Shown in pieces: positions 1 to 8,336 of a stretch of DNA of 63,485 nucleotides. The position numbers and the translations under genes were made by a program. Under the pieces are notes generated by a model. It saw only the letters and a program-made list of their open reading frames with translations, made no database searches and had not been told where the DNA came from. The DNA lies in NCBI RefSeq assembly GCF_022808645.1, contig NZ_JAKZKT010000025.1, positions 1-63,485 on the forward strand, in the 5' to 3' direction. Every line of letters begins with the position of its first letter. Position 1 is the stretch's first letter. Origin of the DNA: Bacillus litorisediminis (GTDB lineage Bacteria; Bacillota; Bacilli; Bacillales; JC228).

Positions 1-7
1 CCTCCTT

Positions 8-47
8 GTTACATAAATTTGGTTGGCGAACCAAAATTTATTGTAAC
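8..47. repeat. Long AT-rich inverted repeat
   Basis: Two arms of about 17-19 nt (left GTTACATAAATTTGGTT, right its complement with single-base bulges) flank a GGCG loop. A T-run follows at 61-67, about 13 nt past the stem, so it is not a classic terminator. It may be the end of a transcription unit lying to the left of the window; its function is not clear. Confidence 0.45.
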
Positions 48-91
48 ACCAGGAGTGGGCTTTTTTTAATACATCGCTATAAGCTTTCCGG

Positions 92-114
92 AACCATACG
101 CCTAGCGTATGGTT
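92..114. terminator. Short perfect hairpin (AACCATACG/CGTATGGTT)
   Basis: A 10-bp arm, CTA-centred palindrome is followed by TTTTCATTT on the plus strand. It is compatible with a weak terminator of a plus-strand gene outside the window. The U-tract is interrupted, so confidence is low. Confidence 0.35.
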
Positions 115-125
115 TTCATTTATAC

Positions 126-160
126 AAAAAAACCAGTCTATTTAAAGGAATAGACTGGTT
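126..160 (-). terminator. Rho-independent terminator behind the left-end pseudogene
   Basis: Perfect 12-bp arms (AACCAGTCTATT and its complement) around a short loop. On the minus strand the stem is followed by a U-run (the A-run at 126-132). It lies just downstream of the remnant gene ending at 181, suggesting that gene was once an independent transcription unit. Confidence 0.8.
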
Positions 161-180
161 GCCAATATTTACTGTATAAT

Positions 181-509
181 CTATGATTTTATTGCAAAAT
201 GATCTAGATGGGCCAGCATATGTCTGCTTTTGATATATTCCTGTTCCCGCTTCTTTTCTACTCTCATTCTCACGTCATGCTTTTGGCAATAAACCTCATA
301 GCCAATTCCATGAGCTTGAAACATCGCCTTTTCCATTTCAGCAGTAACCCTTAATTGAAGAGCTTGGATAATGAATCAATCCTTTCATTTTTTCAAATAC
401 GGATATCATCTTATCATGGGGAAGTGTTGCCGACAATTTTGAAATAACGGCAAATTCTTTCCTATTCAGCCATCAGTCGGAATGTAGGAAGGTGACCTCC
501 CGGATTCAT
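181..509 (-). pseudogene. Unrecognised gene broken by two frameshifts
   Basis: Reading the minus strand, an ATG at 507-509 has a good Shine-Dalgarno (AAGGAG, 6 nt spacing) and begins MNPGGHLPTFRLMAE. That frame then stops, but the adjacent frame continues with plausible protein (KEFAVISKLSATLPHDKM..., ending near LIHYP). A second shift gives QALQLRVTAEMEKAMFQAHG... through KSRHMLAHLDHF to a TAG at 181. Joined, this would be a protein of about 108 aa with normal Bacillus-like composition and its own terminator. I do not recognise the family. Either it is a true pseudogene or the assembly carries two indels. Confidence 0.6.
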
Positions 510-574
510 ACATTTCTCCTTAATTCCTCCATTTAAAAGGCAGACCATATAAAAAGCCCCTAATTTATAGGAGC

Positions 575-943
575 TTAATGCATTTGCTGACCAAGTTCTT
601 TGATGGCTTCCTGCACAAGGGTAACTCCTTGGCTTAAAGCAGCACCGCCGCCAAACGCAGCGGTAACACCAATTACCTCTAAAATTTCTTCCTCGGAACA
701 CCCCTGATCCAGACAGCCCTTTGTATGGTAAATAATACAATATTCATCTTGTGAATAAAGACTAATTCCCAGTGCAATCAGCTGCTTTTGCTTTTGGCTT
801 AGAGTTCCTTCCTGAAAACACGTTTGTGTAAATTCATGAAACCGATGAACAAGATCAGGCATTTTTTCGGTATAAGCTCCCAGCCCAACCTTATATGCGT
901 AAAGTGAATCTGTAACTGAGTTTCTTGTTTGATTTTGTTCCAA
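575..943 (-). CDS. yurZ: Carboxymuconolactone decarboxylase-family protein (YurZ-like)
   Basis: About 122 aa, the usual size for the AhpD/CMD-like fold. The helix carrying HTKGCLDQGCSEEEI resembles the family's redox/active-site region (two Cys separated by five residues, with a nearby His), and the stretch ending AAFGGGAALSQGV is typical of the C-terminal half. The family includes decarboxylases and thiol peroxidase-like proteins; the actual substrate here is unknown. I prefer the TTG at 943 because GGAG sits 8 nt upstream; a GTG three codons earlier has no usable ribosome site. B. subtilis has the same gene next to metQ, so synteny supports the name. Confidence 0.8.
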   Translation of the reverse strand: MEQNQTRNSVTDSLYAYKVGLGAYTEKMPDLVHRFHEFTQTCFQEGTLSQKQKQLIALGISLYSQDEYCIIYHTKGCLDQGCSEEEILEVIGVTAAFGGGAALSQGVTLVQEAIKELGQQMH

Positions 944-1161
944 TTGCTTCACTCCGTTCGGGGTAAGATTTCATAGGTAGTATGGAGCAGGCGGATATAT
1001 AATATACGCTTAAGGGATTTTGTTCTTAGGTTTCCTATGTAAAAGACTATACTCTGCCTTCCACATATTTTGTCAACCTTATGATGGACATTTCCGCCAT
1101 GATTTTATCCGTTTTTGTCCTTCATTCACCCTTACATGAAAGGACCCTGCACCTCCGCATG

Positions 1162-1198
1162 AAAAAATCCCGCATCTGCAAAGACAGATACGGGATTT
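1162..1198 (-). terminator. Terminator of the metNPQ operon
   Basis: Stem AAATCCCG..TCTG / CAGA..CGGGATTT with the U-run (A-run at 1162-1167) on the minus strand, immediately after the metQ stop codon. Confidence 0.85.
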
Positions 1199-1206
1199 CA
1201 CATCCA

Positions 1207-2073
1207 TTATTCACCGGATACCGGCACAACGGCACCGCTATATTCTTCTAAAATAAAGTTTTGAATTTCTTCAGAACGAAGAACCTCAACTAATGTTTGA
1301 ATTGCTTCTGAGTTTTCATCACCCTTGCGAACAGCGATTACATTTACATATGGAGAATCTTTATCTTCAAGGGCAATCGCATCTTCCAATGGATTAAGTC
1401 CATTATCAATTGCGTAGTTAGAGTTAATCAAAACTGCGTCCCCTTCACCTTCTTCATACAATTGTGGAAGTAATGCTGCTTCATAATCATATTCAAACTG
1501 AAGATTCTTTGGGTTTTCGACTATATCTTTGATCTCTGCTTTAGTTTTATCTACATTTTCATCTAGCTTGATAAGACCTTCTTGTTCCAGCATAGTTAGA
1601 ATTCTGCCGTGGTCTGGAATAGAGTTACTCATGATTATCACAGCACCTTCTGGCAGATCTTGAAGGCTGTCATATTTTTTAGAATAAACGCCAATCGGCT
1701 CAATATGAATTCCGCCTGCATTTACGAATTCATAGCCATGTTCAGCAATCTGTGCTTCTAAATAAGGTATGTGCTGGAAGTAGTTTGCATCCAATGTTCC
1801 ATTATCTAAATCCTGGTTTGGAAAAATATAATCGGTATATTCTTCAATTTGAAGCTCAATTCCTTTTTCAGCAAGAATCGGTTTCGCTTGCTCCAAAATA
1901 ACCGCGTGAGGTACGTTAGACGCCCCAACTACCAATGTTGCTTTTTCTTCTGCTGCATCATTATTTGCATCTCCATTGCCTTCTGCACCTTCGTTTTCAT
2001 TGTTTGCCGTACCGCAAGCTGCCAAGACAAGAGCAAAAGCCAAAATTAGTATGAGTGAAAACCATTTTTTCAT
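1207..2073 (-). CDS. metQ: Methionine ABC transporter substrate-binding lipoprotein MetQ
   Basis: A 288-aa lipoprotein. The N-terminal signal MKKWFSLILILAFALVLAAC ends in a LAAC lipobox, so the mature protein is lipid-anchored outside the membrane. The rest is a NlpA/MetQ-type periplasmic-binding fold (VVGASNVPHAVILEQAKPIL, DLDNGTLDANYFQHIPYLEAQ, IPIGVYSKKY-like segments) that binds D/L-methionine and delivers it to MetNP. It is the last gene of an operon behind an S-box riboswitch, which fits methionine control. Length and gene order match B. subtilis YusA. Confidence 0.95.
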   Translation of the reverse strand: MKKWFSLILILAFALVLAACGTANNENEGAEGNGDANNDAAEEKATLVVGASNVPHAVILEQAKPILAEKGIELQIEEYTDYIFPNQDLDNGTLDANYFQHIPYLEAQIAEHGYEFVNAGGIHIEPIGVYSKKYDSLQDLPEGAVIIMSNSIPDHGRILTMLEQEGLIKLDENVDKTKAEIKDIVENPKNLQFEYDYEAALLPQLYEEGEGDAVLINSNYAIDNGLNPLEDAIALEDKDSPYVNVIAVRKGDENSEAIQTLVEVLRSEEIQNFILEEYSGAVVPVSGE

Positions 2074-2085
2074 TTCTGTCTCTCC

Positions 2086-2754
2086 TTATCTTTTGTCTAA
2101 AATTTTTGTTATAAAATCTCCAATAAATTGGAGGACAAACACAATAATTAATACTAGAATCGTGGCTACTAAAGTCACGTCTTCCCGGCTTCTTTGGAAC
2201 CCATCTAAATAGGCTAATGTTCCAAGCCCTCCAGCGCCAATAACCCCTGCCATCGCTGTATACCCTACTAGAGCTATCGCAGTGACAGTAATTCCTGAAA
2301 CTAATGCCGGCATCGACTCTGGAAGCAGCACCTTCCAAATAATTGTGGAGGTTCTCGCCCCCATGGCACGGGCTGCTTCTATAACGCCTTTATCAATTTC
2401 GCGAAAGGCAATTTCGACCATCCTCGCATAAAATGGTGCCGATCCAATGATGAGAGCCGGAAGTGCACCGTTGGGTCCGCGAACAGTCCCCATTAAAAGT
2501 TTTGTAAAACCTAGTAATAACACAATCAATATGATGAAAGGGATCGATCTAAATATGTTAACAAATCCGGATGTCACCACATGAATCAGCCGGTTTTCCC
2601 ATAGATTTCCTTTAGATGTTAAAAATAACAATAACCCAAGCAAAATTCCGAATATAAAGGTAAATACAACAGATATTCCTGTCATATATAACGTTTCTTC
2701 TGTCGCAACCCACATATTCTCCCAGTCTACATTAGGGAACCATGTGCTAAGCAT
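2086..2754 (-). CDS. metP: Methionine ABC transporter permease MetP
   Basis: 222 aa with about five predicted membrane helices and the binding-protein-dependent permease EAA loop (EAARAMGARTSTIIWKVLLP). This is the MetI/MetP class, which forms the membrane channel with the MetN ATPase. Its start overlaps the end of metN by 8 bp, a sign of translational coupling, and only 12 bp separate it from metQ. B. subtilis YusB has the same length and position. Confidence 0.95.
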   Translation of the reverse strand: MLSTWFPNVDWENMWVATEETLYMTGISVVFTFIFGILLGLLLFLTSKGNLWENRLIHVVTSGFVNIFRSIPFIILIVLLLGFTKLLMGTVRGPNGALPALIIGSAPFYARMVEIAFREIDKGVIEAARAMGARTSTIIWKVLLPESMPALVSGITVTAIALVGYTAMAGVIGAGGLGTLAYLDGFQRSREDVTLVATILVLIIVFVLQFIGDFITKILDKR

Positions 2755-3772
2755 TTGTTAACACCTCCGTCCCTACCTGTTCTTTCTCTAAAAAGTTTAG
2801 GACCTGTGCGATATCGTGGTCAGTCCCGTTTAAATGGATAAATAACGATCCATAGGAACCATGTTGCGTGTGCGAAATTTTCCCCTGCAGGATATTAACG
2901 GTAACCGGAAAATCGCGAATAATAGAGGTGATGACCGGTTTCTCGGCACTTTCACCGACAAAGGACAGCTTCACAATTTTTCCCTCGGGATATTGCTTAA
3001 TTAAATGCTCAATCGTTTCAAGCGCTTCTTCAGGTTCAGTTACCTGCTGGACAAATCGCTTAGTTACCGGCTGCTGAGGATTTTTGAACACATCTAATAC
3101 AGAACCAATTTCAACCACCCTACCCGCTTCCATTACCGCAACGCGGTGGCAAATTTTTTGAATCACATGCATCTCATGTGTAATCAAAACAATCGTTAGC
3201 CCTAGTTTTTCATTTATATCAACTAGTAATTCAAGGATGGAATCGGTTGTCTGCGGGTCGAGTGCCGAAGTGGCTTCATCACATAAAAGCACTTTCGGAT
3301 TATTCGCCAGTGCTCTTGCAATTCCGACTCTTTGTTTTTGGCCGCCGCTTAGCTGAGAAGGGTAGGCTTTCTCCCTGCCTTCGAGTCCTACAAGCTTAAT
3401 GAGTTCATTGACTTTGGCGGTCCTTTCTTTTTTTGGAATACCTGCGATTTCTAATGGAAAAGCTATATTATCAAAAACGGTTCTTGACCATAGTAAATTG
3501 AAGTGTTGAAAGATCATTCCGATCTTCTGTCTGGCCAGGCGTAAGTCCTTCCCTTTGATGGATGAGATGGTTTTATCGCCTACTTGAATCTCTCCGCGGG
3601 TAGGTTTTTCCAAACCATTCAGCATTCGAATAAGTGTACTTTTACCGGCACCGCTATAGCCAATCACACCGAAAATCTCACCATCTTTAATGTCGATATT
3701 TACATCGTTTACTGCCGTAATCGTGCCATGTTTCGATTTAAAAAACTTGGATACCTTTTGAATCGAGATCAA
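2747..3772 (-). CDS. metN: Methionine ABC transporter ATP-binding protein MetN
   Basis: 341 aa. Walker A GYSGAGKSTL (about residue 38), Q-loop region IFQHFNLL, ABC signature LSGGQKQRVGIARAL (about residue 141) and Walker B VLLCDEATSALD define the ATPase. The last 75 residues form the NIL/ACT-like regulatory domain typical of MetN, which in homologues binds methionine and inhibits transport (family knowledge). It is first in metN-metP-metQ. The leader upstream is an S-box, so transcription should fall when SAM is plentiful. Confidence 0.96.
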   Translation of the reverse strand: MISIQKVSKFFKSKHGTITAVNDVNIDIKDGEIFGVIGYSGAGKSTLIRMLNGLEKPTRGEIQVGDKTISSIKGKDLRLARQKIGMIFQHFNLLWSRTVFDNIAFPLEIAGIPKKERTAKVNELIKLVGLEGREKAYPSQLSGGQKQRVGIARALANNPKVLLCDEATSALDPQTTDSILELLVDINEKLGLTIVLITHEMHVIQKICHRVAVMEAGRVVEIGSVLDVFKNPQQPVTKRFVQQVTEPEEALETIEHLIKQYPEGKIVKLSFVGESAEKPVITSIIRDFPVTVNILQGKISHTQHGSYGSLFIHLNGTDHDIAQVLNFLEKEQVGTEVLTNA

Positions 3773-3874
3773 TTCAGCTCACCCTCCCTTTTCCTTAGTA
3801 TTCGTATAAATTTAATCAGTTTAGCAGTCAGATGGAAGAGTACTTTTTTCCAATTTGACCCCACTGCTGTTTAC

Positions 3875-4050
3875 TAAAAAAGCCTTTCTGCACATAAATG
3901 AGCAGAAAGGCTTTTACATATGATGTAAACTTCCTTCCTCTCATCTCTCAAAGCATCTTGCTTTGCGTGAATTGGCACCATTTCAATACACTCATTGACG
4001 GTTGCCGGGTTTCATTGGGCACTTCCCTCCACCTCTCTCGATAAGAGAAA
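3875..4050 (-). promoter_or_regulatory. S-box (SAM) riboswitch with terminator, controlling metNPQ
   Basis: Read on the minus strand, the leader opens with CTTATCGAGAGAGGTGGAGG (4049-4030). It continues with the conserved GAAACCCGGCAACC block (about 4016-4003), the GGTGCCAATTC element (about 3985), and AGATGAGAGGAAG closing the P1 helix (3947-3935). A strong intrinsic terminator follows (3875-3914, AAAGCCTTTCTGC arms and a U-run). This is the textbook SAM-I aptamer plus expression platform: SAM binding lets the terminator form and shuts off methionine import. Confidence 0.95.
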
Positions 4051-4146
4051 ACAGCTGATTATTCAATTTTTCATTATCTTAAAAAGAATACGAGAGTTAT
4101 AGTATCACGGTGTTTTTCACATGTCAAATAAAAAATTGCAAAAAAC

Positions 4147-4470
4147 CTATGACTTATTTAACCAACAAAGAGATTCTAATAACAGAACTGTCCGATACTT
4201 TCCTTTAATACTGATTTCTTTCTGTTTATATAAGTTTTGAAGCATTTCCGTTCCTGCCAGAAGCTTTTGAATCGATTGAGGATTTCCGCGTAATGCTACA
4301 TCCGGTTCTATCTCTGATTCTATTTTTTTGCATTGGTCCTTGGCAAGGACAAAGCTTATTTTCTCTTCATCCCATTCAATAGAGACAAACGTTTGATATG
4401 GAGGAATGAGCAAATGTAAATCAGTTCGGTCTTCTAACCGGTCCAGCCATGATAAAACTTTCTCTTTCAT
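4147..4470 (-). CDS. yusD: SCP2-like sterol-binding-domain protein (YusD-like)
   Basis: 107 aa, no signal peptide or membrane segment. The C-terminal half (DVALRGNPQSIQKLLAGTE, then EISIKGKYRTVLLLESL) has the pattern of the SCP2/sterol-carrier fold seen in small Bacillus YusD proteins. Any ligand is unknown. It lies between the metN riboswitch and a transporter gene, the same neighbourhood as yusD in B. subtilis, which is the main reason for the name. RBS GGGGGAG-like upstream of the ATG. Confidence 0.65.
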   Translation of the reverse strand: MKEKVLSWLDRLEDRTDLHLLIPPYQTFVSIEWDEEKISFVLAKDQCKKIESEIEPDVALRGNPQSIQKLLAGTEMLQNLYKQKEISIKGKYRTVLLLESLCWLNKS

Positions 4471-4558
4471 TTGAATACTCCCCCTTTTACGAACTTATAT
4501 ATGTACATTAAGTTTTCTGTTATAAGGGAGAAATATCCTTTTGTAAACGTTCGACAAC

Positions 4559-5845
4559 TTACCCCGCTGTATTACTAACTTCGACTTTTTGCGTATTGGC
4601 AAGGCGTTCAAAAAAGGAACTTCTAAGCATGAAAAAGAAATAAAAGGAACCGACCACATACAATACAGCTGTTATTGAGAATACTGCCGCATATCCCCAA
4701 TAAGAACCGTATTGCATAACGATTCCGGTAGAAACAGGACCCATGACAGCCCAGCCTAAATTGAAGACCATTTGGTTGACTGAGTTAGCCAGCCCTTTCA
4801 TCTCGTTATCTACCTTTCCCATTACAAGGGATGCCTGAATCGGATTCCCTGCATTCATAAGGGCCTGGCGAAATAAAAAGGCCACCCCGGCAACCCATAA
4901 GTGCTGAGTATAAGCTGTTATCAACAAAAACGGAAGGGATAAGAGCTGAAGATAGAAAACCGCTTTGATTTCCCCTACCTTTTTTACAAAAAATGGGCCT
5001 ATAAACATGGCAATGGCCGTTGCAGCCTGCCCTCCAGATATAATAAGTCCTACAATCGAAGGACTAGCTTGGAATCGATCGGCAAAATACAAATTTAGAT
5101 ACGGAATTACCAGGCCAGCTCCAAATCCAATTAATAGCTGAGAAAAAGCAAAAATAGCTATTAGAATTAAACTATTTTTCTTTTCCTTCCAAGTTTGGAT
5201 CGAGGGCATTCTTTTATCTGATTTATTTTTCTTGATTTTTGCAGTTTCTTTTAATAGAAAAAGAGGAATGACACTTACAAGAAAAATGATACTGCCCAAT
5301 AGAAGAGTCCAGCGGATCGCCAATAATTCTGACATGAATAGAGAAAGAAAGTCTGTAAGCCCTCCGCCTATCAGATAGCCAATAACATTCGAAGCGGTCA
5401 TAACCGCAAAGTGAAAGCTAAATAAATGGACCCGTTCTTGAGATGTCGAGTTTTCAGCTAACCAAGGAACAACTGAAACCTGAAAAAAGGCCATGAACCC
5501 TCCCGTCAAAAAAGCAAACAGAAGCAACAACGTCTCCATTTCAAGAAGTCCCCGAAACAGTAAGGAAACGGCAGCCATAAGGGAGCCAACGATCATAACC
5601 TTTTTCCTGCTTGTACGGTCACTAATAATCCCAGCCGGTATTAATACCACTGCTGTAGCTAGAGAAGTCAATGCAATCACTTGTCCATTTACCTGCTCAT
5701 TAAGCCCTAGCTCGCGAATATAAAAATTATAAATAACCATAAAGATGCCCATTCCAATATTTGAAAGAATATTAGCGGCTTGGGCAAGCTTTACGTTTCG
5801 ATGATATGCTTTATATTGACGGACCCATTCGTTCATAAATGCCAT
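4559..5845 (-). CDS. Major facilitator superfamily transporter
   Basis: 428 aa with about 12 hydrophobic helices in two six-helix halves separated by a basic loop (KETAKIKKNKSDKR, near residue 205). The loop after helix 2 reads AGIISDRTSRKKVM, the MFS motif A (GxxxDRxxRR-like). It is probably a proton-coupled exporter or importer, but substrate cannot be read from the sequence. It stands alone, with an 88-bp gap to the SCP2-like gene downstream and about 200 bp to yusE. Confidence 0.85.
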   Translation of the reverse strand: MAFMNEWVRQYKAYHRNVKLAQAANILSNIGMGIFMVIYNFYIRELGLNEQVNGQVIALTSLATAVVLIPAGIISDRTSRKKVMIVGSLMAAVSLLFRGLLEMETLLLLFAFLTGGFMAFFQVSVVPWLAENSTSQERVHLFSFHFAVMTASNVIGYLIGGGLTDFLSLFMSELLAIRWTLLLGSIIFLVSVIPLFLLKETAKIKKNKSDKRMPSIQTWKEKKNSLILIAIFAFSQLLIGFGAGLVIPYLNLYFADRFQASPSIVGLIISGGQAATAIAMFIGPFFVKKVGEIKAVFYLQLLSLPFLLITAYTQHLWVAGVAFLFRQALMNAGNPIQASLVMGKVDNEMKGLANSVNQMVFNLGWAVMGPVSTGIVMQYGSYWGYAAVFSITAVLYVVGSFYFFFMLRSSFFERLANTQKVEVSNTAG

Positions 5846-6026
5846 TAGAAATTTCGCCTTTCGAATTATTAATCTCTACCTTATCATAAGAACTCCGGAA
5901 GATTATGTAAATGGGAAAATCAACATTTTAGGAAATTTCACTTTTCTGAATACATAAAGAATAGCGACCATAGCTGGTCGGATATAAACCGATTTGAACG
6001 GTTCCACCTATGACCGGGTTTTGCCA

Positions 6027-6055
6027 ATAAAAAAACCGGTGTTTTCACCGGTCTT
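6027..6055 (-). terminator. Terminator overlapping the yusE stop codon
   Basis: ACCGGTG-TTTT-CACCGGT stem with an A-run at 6028-6035, i.e. a U-run on the minus strand. The yusE stop codon lies inside the hairpin. Confidence 0.8.
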
Positions 6056-6365
6056 TTCTTTGAAAGGCTTTAATTTTTTCATAAAGGTAAGGAACATTTT
6101 GAAATGCATACAGCTTTTGCTGGATTGTGCCGTTTTTTAAAAATAATAAACAGGGCACACTTTCAATTTTCGCAGACTCTGCGACTTCAGGTATATAATT
6201 GATATCCGTCTTTCCAATTGGAAGGTCTTGCTCCATTTCTTCCACAACAGCCAGCATTTTTTCGGAAACATGACACGTTCCGCACATTGGTGTATAGAGA
6301 AAGAGCAAATATGAATCAGTATGATTGATTTTAGATAGGGCTTCTTCTCTATTGAGTGATTGCAT
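6045..6365 (-). CDS. yusE: Thioredoxin-family protein (YusE-like)
   Basis: About 106 aa when started at the ATG at 6365, which has AAAGGATG upstream. A longer reading lacks a ribosome site. Core features are a beta strand LLFLYTPM followed by CGTCHVSEKM, a CxxC redox centre (CGTC) near residue 29, and later the cis-Pro region VPCLLFLKNG. The CGTC centre differs from classical CGPC thioredoxin, so it may be a specialised disulfide reductase or low-activity thioredoxin. It is followed by a terminator and lies 45 bp from the Toprim gene, so the two are probably cotranscribed. Confidence 0.85.
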   Translation of the reverse strand: MQSLNREEALSKINHTDSYLLFLYTPMCGTCHVSEKMLAVVEEMEQDLPIGKTDINYIPEVAESAKIESVPCLLFLKNGTIQQKLYAFQNVPYLYEKIKAFQRKDR

Positions 6366-6410
6366 GTATAAACATCCTTTTGCCAAAATTGGCCACTTTG
6401 ATCCCAATTG

Positions 6411-6764
6411 TCAAATCGGAATAAATCTGGCGTCGACATCGATATTAGCACTTAATAAAATGGATGCCAAATGATACGTTGGTGCATTTGCCACTTCCCG
6501 ATACATTTTGTCGATATATAAATGACGGGCTTCTGGGAATTCTCGTTTAAACAAACCTCGTAATTTTTCACCGGCTGTATCTGCATCGACTAAAATGTAT
6601 ACCTCTTTGTCATAAAGAGAATCCACTAATTCATCTAAACGTGTCAGACTTAAGGTTCCATTCGTACAAATAATGTCAAGCGGTTCTCTAATGATCGATT
6701 CAACCTTTCGTTTATCCGACGTCCCTTCTACGATTAAGACTTTGTTCGGCTCTTCCTCCCACAT
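6411..6764 (-). CDS. yusF: Toprim-domain protein (YusF-like)
   Basis: About 117 aa, essentially a single Toprim domain: KVLIVEGTSDKRKV supplies the conserved Glu, and VYILVDADTAGEKLRGLF supplies the DxD motif that binds magnesium in primases, topoisomerases and OLD/RNase M5 nucleases. It resembles the small stand-alone RNase M5-like Toprim proteins. I start at the ATG at 6764 because AAGGTG is 6 nt upstream; upstream GTG/ATG codons overlap that ribosome site. Probably a nucleic-acid enzyme; its target is unknown. Confidence 0.85.
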   Translation of the reverse strand: MWEEEPNKVLIVEGTSDKRKVESIIREPLDIICTNGTLSLTRLDELVDSLYDKEVYILVDADTAGEKLRGLFKREFPEARHLYIDKMYREVANAPTYHLASILLSANIDVDARFIPI

Positions 6765-6859
6765 GACCATCACCTTTTTACGTTAACTTAGTAAAGCTTC
6801 TTTCTCTTATTATACATAGGATTATATCGAGGTTGCCTGTATTTTTCTTAAATTTTATA

Positions 6860-7060
6860 AAGAAAACTCGCCGATTGGCAAGCAGTAAGGCGAAGCGTGG
6901 TGCATAGTTGCACCGTTCACGCTCGAAACGCCACGCCCTAATGTATCGCTTGACTTATGTCACCTGCCCGTCGTACTTTATTCCTAATAATTTTAACTGC
7001 GTCGAATTTACGTCTTTGCAAAAATTTTATGCTTTCTTACATTACAAAAAAACTAAACAC
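6860..7060 (+). repeat. Dispersed intergenic element, long form (copy 1)
   Basis: Begins AAGAAAACTCGCC and contains CCTAATGTATCGCTTGACTT, then ATTCCTAATAATTTTAACTG, CGTCGAATTTACG and AAAATTTTAT. The same blocks in the same order recur at 25858-26045, so this is a diverged copy of one interspersed repeat. It fills the space between yusG and yusF, carries no ORF with coding character and includes several short palindromes. Confidence 0.75.
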
Positions 7061-7077
7061 TCTCTTTATTAGAAAAC

Positions 7078-7106
7078 AAAAGGAAAGCTATCGTACAGCT
7101 TTCCTT
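7078..7106 (-). terminator. Terminator of yusG
   Basis: GGAAAGCT / AGCTTTCC stem with an A-rich tract on the left (U-run on the minus strand), ending at the yusG stop codon. Confidence 0.75.
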
Positions 7107-7350
7107 AACACCATCCGCCTTCTTGGTCACAGTCTGTATATTTTGCACCAGGCTCGGCAACTGATGTATAGTTTTGATAAATTTTTTGATTTTCCACTTT
7201 ATAATGAGAAGCAAGCTCAAATGTTGCCTGATCGCTTGGAACCTTCATCGTCCCAATTTTCTCATTTTCTAAATAAAGATCGATATGATCTCCATGCAGC
7301 TTTCCTATCACCTGGTCTGTAATATCTCTTTTTGCAGATTGTAAACTCAC
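7105..7350 (-). CDS. yusG: YusG-like small protein (DUF2553)
   Basis: 81 aa, soluble, no signal peptide. The sequence starts MSLQSAKRDITDQVIGKLHG and ends with a Cys-containing tail TDCDQEGGWC, features shared with Bacillus YusG proteins (DUF2553, function unknown). It sits directly downstream of gcvH as in B. subtilis. RBS AGGTGGGAG lies upstream of the ATG. The beta-rich middle (GDHIDLYLENEKIGTMKVP) suggests a small binding domain, but nothing more can be claimed. Confidence 0.8.
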   Translation of the reverse strand: MSLQSAKRDITDQVIGKLHGDHIDLYLENEKIGTMKVPSDQATFELASHYKVENQKIYQNYTSVAEPGAKYTDCDQEGGWC

Positions 7351-7429
7351 TTGACTCCCACCTTTCTATTCTTAGTATGGCAAAGATGAAAGGTCCCATT
7401 CAGGAGAAGGATTTTCTTGTTTGGAATAT

Positions 7430-7463
7430 TAAAAAGCACTTGAATCAAAGTTCAAGTGCCTGA
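7430..7463 (-). terminator. Terminator of gcvH
   Basis: GCACTTGAA / TTCAAGTGC perfect arms preceded on the plus strand by AAAAA (U-run on the minus strand), 6 nt past the gcvH stop. Confidence 0.85.
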
Positions 7464-7468
7464 GATTA

Positions 7469-7852
7469 TTAATCTTCTTTAATCATTTCCTCGTATTGCT
7501 CAGCTGTCATCAGCTCTTCTACTTCAGAAGGATTAGATAGTTCAACAACGATCATCCACGCTTTTTCATATGGTGATTCATTGACGAACTCAGGGCTGTC
7601 ACTAAGTTCTTCATTGACTTCTACCACTTTGCCTGAGATAGGAGCATAAAGTTCCGAAACTGTTTTAACAGACTCAACACTTCCGAACGGATCGTTGGCA
7701 GTAATTTCATCGCCAACCTCTGGAAGCTCTACGAAAACAATGTCTCCAAGCTCAGATTGAGCAAAATCAGTAATCCCAATTCTTACTTTATCCCCTTCAA
7801 GTTTTACCCACTCATGCTCTTTTGTATAACGAAGATCTTTTGGCGTACTCAC
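7469..7852 (-). CDS. gcvH: Glycine cleavage system H protein
   Basis: 127 aa when started at the GTG at 7852, which has an ideal GGAGG 7 nt upstream; the family begins with [16 protein letters not shown] at exactly that point. The lipoyl attachment lysine is in the [15 protein letters not shown] motif (about residue 63). GcvH shuttles the methylamine group between the P, T and L proteins. In B. subtilis it also serves as the octanoyl carrier for lipoate assembly through LipL. The other gcv genes are not in the window. Confidence 0.97.
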   Translation of the reverse strand: MSTPKDLRYTKEHEWVKLEGDKVRIGITDFAQSELGDIVFVELPEVGDEITANDPFGSVESVKTVSELYAPISGKVVEVNEELSDSPEFVNESPYEKAWMIVVELSNPSEVEELMTAEQYEEMIKED

Positions 7853-7923
7853 GGTTCTACCTCCAAATATGTATTGTTTAACGTTATCATGACACAGATA
7901 TGCTAAAAAAAGCAAGATGTCCT

Positions 7924-8283
7924 TTATTTTTTCCAAACTTGTTCGAACTGATCTTCTTTAAAGCCTACTGTCACTTTCTCGCCATCCGTTACAATTGGGC
8001 GCTTCAATAGCATGCCATCAGAGGCTAATAGTTCAAACTGCTCATCTTCTGACATTACCTTCAGCTTATCTTTAATTCCCAACTCTTTATATTTCATCCC
8101 GCTCGTGTTAAAGAACTTCTTTAACTCTAATCCGCTTTTCTGGTACAGTTCCTTTATTTTTTCCTTAGAAGGCGTATCTTCCACAATATCAACATAGTTG
8201 TATGGAATATTATGTGCCTCTAGCCACTTGACTGCATTTCGGCACGTCCCGCACTTCGGATACCCATAAAAAGTTAATGCCAT
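7924..8283 (-). CDS. yusI: ArsC/Spx/MgsR-family protein (YusI-like)
   Basis: 119 aa from the ATG at 8283 (AGGTG at 6 nt spacing). The thioredoxin-like fold opens with [20 protein letters not shown], a CxxC (CGTC) in the Spx/ArsC position. The Arg-Pro pair in [10 protein letters not shown] matches the ArsC family. Lengths of 115-130 aa are normal. Spx-type regulators have the same fold, but there is no sign of the RNA-polymerase-contact residues being preserved, so I call it an ArsC-family reductase-like protein. Its position next to gcvH and fadE agrees with B. subtilis yusI. Confidence 0.85.
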   Translation of the reverse strand: MALTFYGYPKCGTCRNAVKWLEAHNIPYNYVDIVEDTPSKEKIKELYQKSGLELKKFFNTSGMKYKELGIKDKLKVMSEDEQFELLASDGMLLKRPIVTDGEKVTVGFKEDQFEQVWKK

Positions 8284-8336
8284 TTTCATCACCTCATAAA
8301 GTAAGCTTGTACAACAATAGCTTACCACAAATAAAA

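Noticed and set aside
462-740. Minus-strand 92-codon frame overlapping yurZ
   Set aside because: Its upstream part is a shadow of yurZ; only the last 16 codons (from the ATG at 509) belong to the frameshifted gene called separately.
4147-4558. Search for T-box leaders or further riboswitches upstream of other genes (fruA, manA, murE-like, gcvH)
   Set aside because: Apart from the S-box before metN I could not find conserved T-box, purine, TPP, glycine or FMN elements.
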